64,000 nt of DNA from Ptychodera flava (Eukaryota; Hemichordata; Enteropneusta; Ptychoderidae). Both the position numbers and the translations under genes were made by a program. Below, one piece after another: positions 58,039 through 64,000 of the stretch; the stretch's first letter is position 1, and every line of letters starts with the position of its first letter. The stretch is from NCBI RefSeq assembly GCF_041260155.1, contig NC_091944.1, positions 12,837,272 through 12,901,271 on the forward strand, in the 5' to 3' direction. The notes under the pieces are model-generated. The model was given only the letters and a program-made list of their open reading frames with translations. It searched no databases and was not told the origin of the DNA.

Positions 58039-59510
58039 GATAGTCCCCGCTTCGAAATGGAACGCCAAAATTCAAGTGGAACGCCGAATGGAAGATTCCC
58101 AAAAATAAACAAACTATTGTCACGTGATCAGCCGAAATCTGTCTAGCGCCCTCTCAAACATTACCCAGACCGATGACCAGTAAATAAAGTCTAGGAGTGG
58201 ACACAAAGCCTTGATTTCGGACCTCAGCCTTCTTGTGACGCGATTCATTAACCATGGCTATTAGTACAATCTAATTTGTCTACGGTGGACTCTTAAAATA
58301 CTTGGTATCATCTACGCCTAATATGCAAATAGAGTGACCAATTCTATTCTCAGACCCGTTTGGTCTCACTGAAAATGTTCTATTTTCGCCGAGGTCAATG
58401 GCAGATGGTCGCTCTTACCCGCATCCCTAAAGCCACACATTGTTGGTTTTAATTGCAGAATATTGGTTCCTAGTCGTTAGCTGAAGGGAGAATAATTAGT
58501 TTGATCTTCTCTGACAAAGTTTCTAACACCGTCAAGGCCCCGACGCACAGTAGATCGAATTGATTCTTAGGAAGTTAATTTCTGTACATAATATTCATAA
58601 AAAGCCCATCCCCTCTTATCTTACCCAAATGTCTGTAAATGATACGATTCAGCGAAAGCCGATTTTTTGCCGCCATATTTTTCCAATCCAAAGTTCTGCA
58701 GTCAATGACATCGTTTATTATGTTTCTTACAAGTTTACAGGGAGGGGATAGTCGGAACTGCGCTCAAGGTCGTATAGGGCCGTAGGATGAATGCAAACAC
58801 CGTATCCAAGGTACTTTAGCGATCGATGAACGTTAGTAAATGTTTGTCACAATGTACATTTTACAATCTAAATGTTGCACCTATGTTAACCTGATGTATC
58901 TAGACACCTTGAATGATGAAATACATTGTTTGTAAACAAGAAAGTCGCACATGCGCACTTCTGACGACCCCTCCCTCAAAGGATCATTTTGATTTGTCGC
59001 CGGTACAAAGTTTCAGCTTTGCTGTTGAACTTTAAAAATAACCCCAATAGTGTAAAGATATCTAACCATCGTTTAATAAAATGAAGCAGTTCACATGATC
59101 TTTCTAACTCGATGCAAAAATGACCTAATTAATTTTTATTTCCGCTGATCGAACGTTCGTCACTACCGCTTTTGTAATCTGAGCTAGGGAGTACGGACGC
59201 GTTCTAACCCTATAGCGGACGGCGTAGTGCTAGTGTAAAAGTGCGAACCAGGAGCGTCGAATTCGGAGGGTTGCGCACTGAAACTATTCTTTTCTTAGCA
59301 ATATAGCACGATATGCCCTGGATATTAGAGTCATACATCAACAGTTCCAAATCAAAATGTGACAACTATTTATAATGTTTCAAAAAGGATTTCCACTTTT
59401 GAAGTATGTGACTGGGTTCGAAACACAAACTCTTAAACTTATGCTCATGCTTTCGCAAAAGCGGCTTTTAACCACTCTCTTTCATTATGAACAATGACAT
59501 CGGGATAACA

Positions 59511-59602
59511 TGGGGGAGGGTCACTTTTTAGAAAACTGTTCAGGGCGGGGGGGGGGTCACTTTTATAAACCTATCTTGGGGAGGGTCACTTTTGACAGGA
59601 GC
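59511..59602. repeat. G-rich minisatellite (GAGGGTCACTTTT units)
   Basis: Three GGG(A/G)GGGTCACTTTT units in about 90 bases. Related GAGGGTCAAGTTTTAG and GAGAGTCACATTTT units lie at 62165-62245, and an inverted GTGACCCTCCCTC at 61974, i.e. on both sides of the TTA-flanked element. Confidence 0.7.
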
Positions 59603-60138
59603 TGATTTTATGGCCAAACCTTTGATTGTCCGTGTGATATTTCCTGAATAGGAAATCACCAACGAAATACGCCGATTCTTTTAAATACATACACATTATC
59701 CACAAGTTTCACAAGCAAAGAAGATGCAGTGGTATCCTATATTAAACACCTTGAACAGTTAAAAACAAGAGACAAAAACATATGCAACAGGTGGAAAAGT
59801 GTATATCAATTATAAAATGTACATAAAATCCAAAGATTTTGTTAGTTTTATATTGGAAAAATTGTCCATAGTTCTCTCATTCACTACCATGTACAGTGAA
59901 TCAACATTCCAGTGAAATTCAAAAGTCAAATTTCTTGCACAACCATGGACTTATAACCACTCCAGTCTAATCAAGAACATTAATATCAATGATCAAGCAT
60001 ACATAAATGCACAAATTTACCTAATTTTGTAGTGGAAAAAAAATTATTCATAGTTTCATTATAGACTGCCATGTATAGTGAACCAACATTACAGATAAAA
60101 TTCCAAAATCAATTTCTTGTATGCAAATGCACATGTTA

Positions 60139-61790
60139 GGCCGCGTTCAAAAAAGTGGTGGGGGGGGGGCTGGAGGAATTCAGGGGGGATTCGAAAATTT
60201 TTGGGTAGTCGAGGGGGGGACTTGAAAGTTTTGCTCTGCCTATAGGGGGGGGGGACCTGAAAATATTGTGACTCCCAACATTTTGATGTCGTCCAATGGT
60301 TCTAATGTTAGTAATAATTAAACAAAATCTAGAACCGTTTTGTCATATTTTATGTCTTTAATCTCAAAAAAGTCTAAAACTGTATGAATGCCATTAAATT
60401 TTCGTAGAACAAGTTTGCCTTGTAATGGGGCAGGAGCTACAACTGTTTATAATTTTTCAATATTTCTATGCAATGTATCAAACACAGTTTCTTGGTGTCT
60501 CTCTACAGCATGCTGAAAAACACAATATTCAGTTTGTCAACAAAGCCCGTTTGCCTAATAATTGAATGATGCAAATGCACGGTACACGTAGGCTGTGTTG
60601 GCAAGCTGAATACTGGATAGCTCAACATTCTGTAGGGAATAGAACAAGAACACAATTGTATAAACTGAACAAAAATGTTGTCAAAATAAAAAGTTAATAC
60701 AACTACTGCCCTGCTACTACATACTGGCAGTGAGAGTGATACATGTAGCTCTGACTCTGATGTAGTTTAAAAAGAGTTTCGGTCATAGGACACTCAATTG
60801 ACAGTGAAACATACATCTACTTGTACACAAGATCCAGCCAGAGAGCAACACATAGAAGACTAGGGGACTAACAGTTACCATGGATTTTGAATTCTGGCAT
60901 ATGAGAACAATAAAATATTAGAGAAAAAAGTTGGGGTCACCATAATTGATCTTATACAAATATACGATGAAAAGTCAGAGATTTTCTAAAATCACTTAAA
61001 ATCAATATATAAAACCATTCATTTCAAGTTTATGCAGTGAATGAAATTTTCACATCTCATTGTACCAATAACACAAAAGTAAAACTTTGAATAGTAAAGA
61101 CTCTAATTTAAATGGAAAAATGTGTGACTAAATGGAATCTTTTATTTTTTATCAAATTTGTCATTATTACACCCAAAATTTCTGAGATTAAAACATTAAT
61201 TTCATGGAATATTTTAACCGTCCAATCCAGTATTGTCAATTTTGTAAAACATTTTATAAGTGGCATCTAACTTGTATATGTCTTGTACTTTTGAAAAAAA
61301 AAATTTTGGTAGGTCACTGTGCTCATTTTTTCACAATTTGGTTAAACGTAGCTAGGAATACATAATTTTCATACTCTCTCATAATTGTCATTTTGTGTGC
61401 TTTTCAGCTGGTGCCATTGAACTGGCCAGAGTTGGATAAACTCAAGTGGGCTTAGACTGAGAAATCAAAAAGTTCACTGATGCATTTAAAAATGAATCAA
61501 TTTAAGAACTTGCCCTAGGTATATGGCTCTACAACCTGCTGATAAGAGATAGTGTTGAACATTTGCGTGCAGAACGACACATTACATGTTTTTTTACTCT
61601 GCGTGCATTCCTAATAAATATGCGGCTATATGGTAATTTTTTTTGGGGGGGGACTTGAAAATTTTTGAGGGTATTGAGGGGGGGACTTGAAAATTTTTGA
61701 GGGTATTGAGGGGGGGATCTGAAAAAAAATAAGATTTCAATCGCGATTCCTCCAGCCCCCCCCCCCTCACCATTTTTTTTGAACGCGGCC
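60139..61790. mobile_element. 1.65-kb TTA-flanked element with G-rich ends (PIF/Harbinger-like, non-autonomous)
   Basis: Ends GGCCGCGTTCAAAAAA...GGGGCTGGAGGAAT (left) and ATTCCTCCAGCCCC...TTTTTTGAACGCGGCC (right) form inverted repeats of about 42 bp. TTA flanks both sides (60136-60138, 61791-61793). Near the right end are three copies of GGGGACTTGAAAATTTTTGA-type units (61655-61735); related GACTTGAAAGTTTTG units occur near the left end. The interior is AT-rich without a transposase. Confidence 0.8.
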
Positions 61791-63270
61791 TTACTTCCCA
61801 CTTCAAGCAAAGTACATTTAAATGCATTATTAGACATATATAATATACAGATATAGCATGTTTTGTAGGGGAAAATAGTCAATAATTTGCCTGATAAACT
61901 CCTTGTATTATGATTTGATATTTTTGGATGAAGCACTGTATCAGCCACATTTTGTCTTCTTGCACATAATGTGGTGACCCTCCCTCAAATTTATGAAATA
62001 CCATATCTATTCAAAATTCTTGAGTAATAAATTGCGACTGTCCCTAAAAAAACACCAGCCCTCCCCTCCGTAATTTGTCCCTAACTTACATAGCAATAAA
62101 ACCAATTGTTATGTAAATTAGCTGATACTGTTTCAGTTATTCATGGGTAAAATACTGCAGTGGTTGGGAGAGGGTCAAGTTTTAGAATGTCGGACAAGTG
62201 GGAGGACCACATTTAGACAGGAGGATAGGGGAGAGTCACATTTTCGGTACAGGTGTGCAGGGAATTCCCCCGCCATCCCCTGTAATTACTATGGGGGCTC
62301 CCTAAATTCGTATTGCTATGATGTGTGAAAGTTAGCCATTAGATTGGCTATAGTTGTAGTTGTGAGGAGAGGGTGGGGGAGCAAAGTATGTCTTTGCCCC
62401 CCCCCCAAAAAAAAAAACCACTTCAGCATTGGGAAGGCAACTGCCCCCTGCCAACTGGTTCCTACGCCTACGACCTTTCCCTAGGGTTGTGTGATATTTA
62501 GTCGTACACGATGCGCTCAATGATCATATCTCGACACATCATTTTAAAATTGAATTCAAAGCCGGCGCTAAGATGGAAATTTACCAAGCAGTCGATTGTT
62601 TAGAGTGTCACCTCATATCTGTGGCAACCATTCATCCCCTCTCATGTAATACTCGTTATCCAGTTCGAAATCTCCCAAAAAGAGAAGCACTGATTCAACA
62701 CAAATTTTTGCCTCACTCAGTACGCACCCGTCAGTCAAATTACTTACAAGAACGCCCTTAACGTTAATATGAACAATTTTTTTCAGTACGTCTAAGGTAT
62801 AGCCTTCTCAGAAAGAGCTGTATGTACCGGGCGAGTGTCTAACAAGTGCTTATCTGACAAAATCGACCCATTTCATTGTAAACCTACTCGTGTCAGTAGA
62901 AAATAAACCCCAACATAATTCATGCTCACTACTCTTATGATACAGTGTTCTTTACGAATCAACAAAATAATGAATTATACGTCGTGTCTTGTAGCTGAAA
63001 TACTTTGCTGTCGAAATAAAACGGAGATTAAATGTCCTCGGCCTTCCGAACAGTGTGTTATTAAATGCGCTTTAAAGCAACATTGTGAACTCAAAAGACT
63101 TGAAGACGAAGGAAGAGATACCTTACCGGTAGAGGCAGCGAAAGACGTAGTATATAGGTAGGTACAGAAACAACGGTGAGACAGTCATTTATAGTTCATT
63201 CGTCATATATCAGAGGTGATGCCGGGTGGAAGCAAAATTCAGTACTGTAATAAATTAATGAGTCAATAAT

Positions 63271-63281
63271 AGATAGATAGA

Positions 63282-63355
<74 letters not shown>

Positions 63356-63358
63356 ATA
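63271..63358. repeat. TAAA/TAGA tetranucleotide microsatellite
   Basis: AGAT repeats followed by about 19 ATAA/AAAT units, one short interruption. The long minus-strand open frame here (poly-YLFI) is an artefact of the repeat. Confidence 0.95.
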
Positions 63359-63840
63359 CATGAATGAAACTGAGATTTCCATGGATACATGGTAACCGTT
63401 AGAAATGCCTTCTCGGCATTTAATAGAAAGAATCGTTTGGCTTCATTTAGAAAGTTGATACAATTAGTAAAGTTTATTTTGTCATAATCTTTCCCGTAGG
63501 AATTGGGTGGGAAATTGGGTGGGACTAAATACATTTTCATTTGCTAAAGTGCATGCTTTTCCGATGCAATTTTAAAGTCACGATTTTTATAGCATTTATG
63601 TAGTTGAAGATTTTGATTTCGGGTTCCATGTATGTCAGCCAAGACGTCCTCGTCATATATCGACGACAAAATCTACCCTAGAAGTTCAGAAGTTGTCGAC
63701 AAATCCCCGGTTCTTCCGAAGCCAAAAAATTTTTTTAGCAAAAGAGCGCCATCACATCACATCGTCAGAGTAATGGCGGGTTCGAATAGTATGTTCTAAG
63801 CGCAGGTGGAGTCTTTTTGTGGCATTCCAATTTCTTTTGG

Positions 63841-63974
63841 TCAGTAAGTTTCAATACAGCTCTTTCCATCGTCCGCTATTGTGTATCCAGAATGGCAAGA
63901 ACAGTTGAAGAAATCACCGTAACTTCGACATAAATGTTCGCAGCCGCCATTTTGTTTGGCGCATTGGTTTGCTC
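63841..63974 (-). CDS. Terminal EGF exon of a second small EGF-type gene (partial)
   Basis: Acceptor TTTTTACAG, phase 1, then ANQCAKQNGGCEHLCRSYGD and completion of a six-cysteine EGF with spacing 6-3-8-1-12, ending KSCIETY and TGA at 63841-63843. Phase, cysteine spacing, NGGC and the N-C-S sequon are the same as in the exon at 56602-56750, so the two genes are likely tandem duplicates. The upstream exons lie beyond the right edge. Confidence 0.75.
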
Positions 63975-64000
63975 CTGTAAAAATAGAGGGAAAAGATGTC

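Larger units (their letters stand above)
58039..63840. other. Intergenic region between two EGF-like genes
   Basis: The stretch 58039-59480 is unique-looking and should contain the promoter of the small EGF gene; the E-box TCACGTGA-like core CACGTGATCA sits near 58121. From 59500 to 62400 it is occupied by G-rich minisatellites and the TTA-flanked element. From 62500 to 63840 only a tetranucleotide microsatellite and a cysteine-containing open frame (62922-63161, plus strand, unsupported) are seen. Confidence 0.55.

Noticed and set aside
61529..61948. 139-codon minus-strand frame
   Set aside because: Spans the G-rich repeats at the end of the 60139-61790 element; low-complexity translation.
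62922..63161. Plus-strand 79-codon frame with several cysteines, ending near a GTAGGT donor-like site
   Set aside because: Cysteine pattern matches no domain I know, no convincing acceptor or partner exon was found; kept only as a remark.
63196..63540. 114-codon minus-strand frame with poly-YLFI
   Set aside because: Translation of a tetranucleotide microsatellite.

Overview
This is animal nuclear DNA. It has spliced genes with long introns, AT-rich unique sequence, microsatellites and many short DNA transposons. The two conserved genes and the repeat landscape fit an invertebrate deuterostome (echinoderm, hemichordate or cephalochordate type), but I cannot fix the species from sequence alone. 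There are no rRNA or tRNA genes, CRISPR arrays or bacterial-type operons.

Layout. Positions 1-8402 (minus strand) hold nine exons from the N-terminal side of RAD21, the kleisin subunit of cohesin; the C-terminal exons lie off the left edge. A 2.4 kb intergenic segment with E2F-, YY1-, CRE- and E-box-like motifs separates it head-to-head from a second gene. That gene (plus strand, 10785-46124, 11 coding exons, about 635 residues) is a coiled-coil protein of the BFR1 type (nuclear segregation / mRNP-associated protein). Its intron 2 has minor-spliceosome (U12) signals and its intron 6 a GC-AG donor. Intron 3 is 19 kb long and contains a 5.7 kb piggyBac-superfamily transposon whose transposase is broken by frameshifts. 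Positions 46125-56600 are a probable long 3' UTR followed by repeat-rich intergenic DNA.

Right end. Three short minus-strand exons (58038 down to 56602) assemble into an 89-residue protein: a basic N-terminus, one hydrophobic segment and one six-cysteine EGF domain. A homologous terminal EGF exon, with the same phase and the same cysteine spacing, lies at 63841-63974 and belongs to a second gene running off the right edge. Together they suggest a tandem family of tiny EGF proteins. Every piece is too short for ordinary ORF calling, and this is the most novel genic signal here.

Mobile DNA. Apart from the piggyBac element I could delimit: a 2.37 kb foldback element with a 9-bp duplication (Mutator-like) and a 268-bp element with perfect 34-bp ends, both in RAD21 intron 1; a 1.4 kb element flanked by TTAAT; two G-rich elements flanked by TTA (PIF/Harbinger-like); and at least six TTAA-flanked MITEs. 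Two pairs of these MITEs abut and share one TTAA. Two 326-bp near-perfect palindromes of a single family sit in two introns of the BFR1-like gene.
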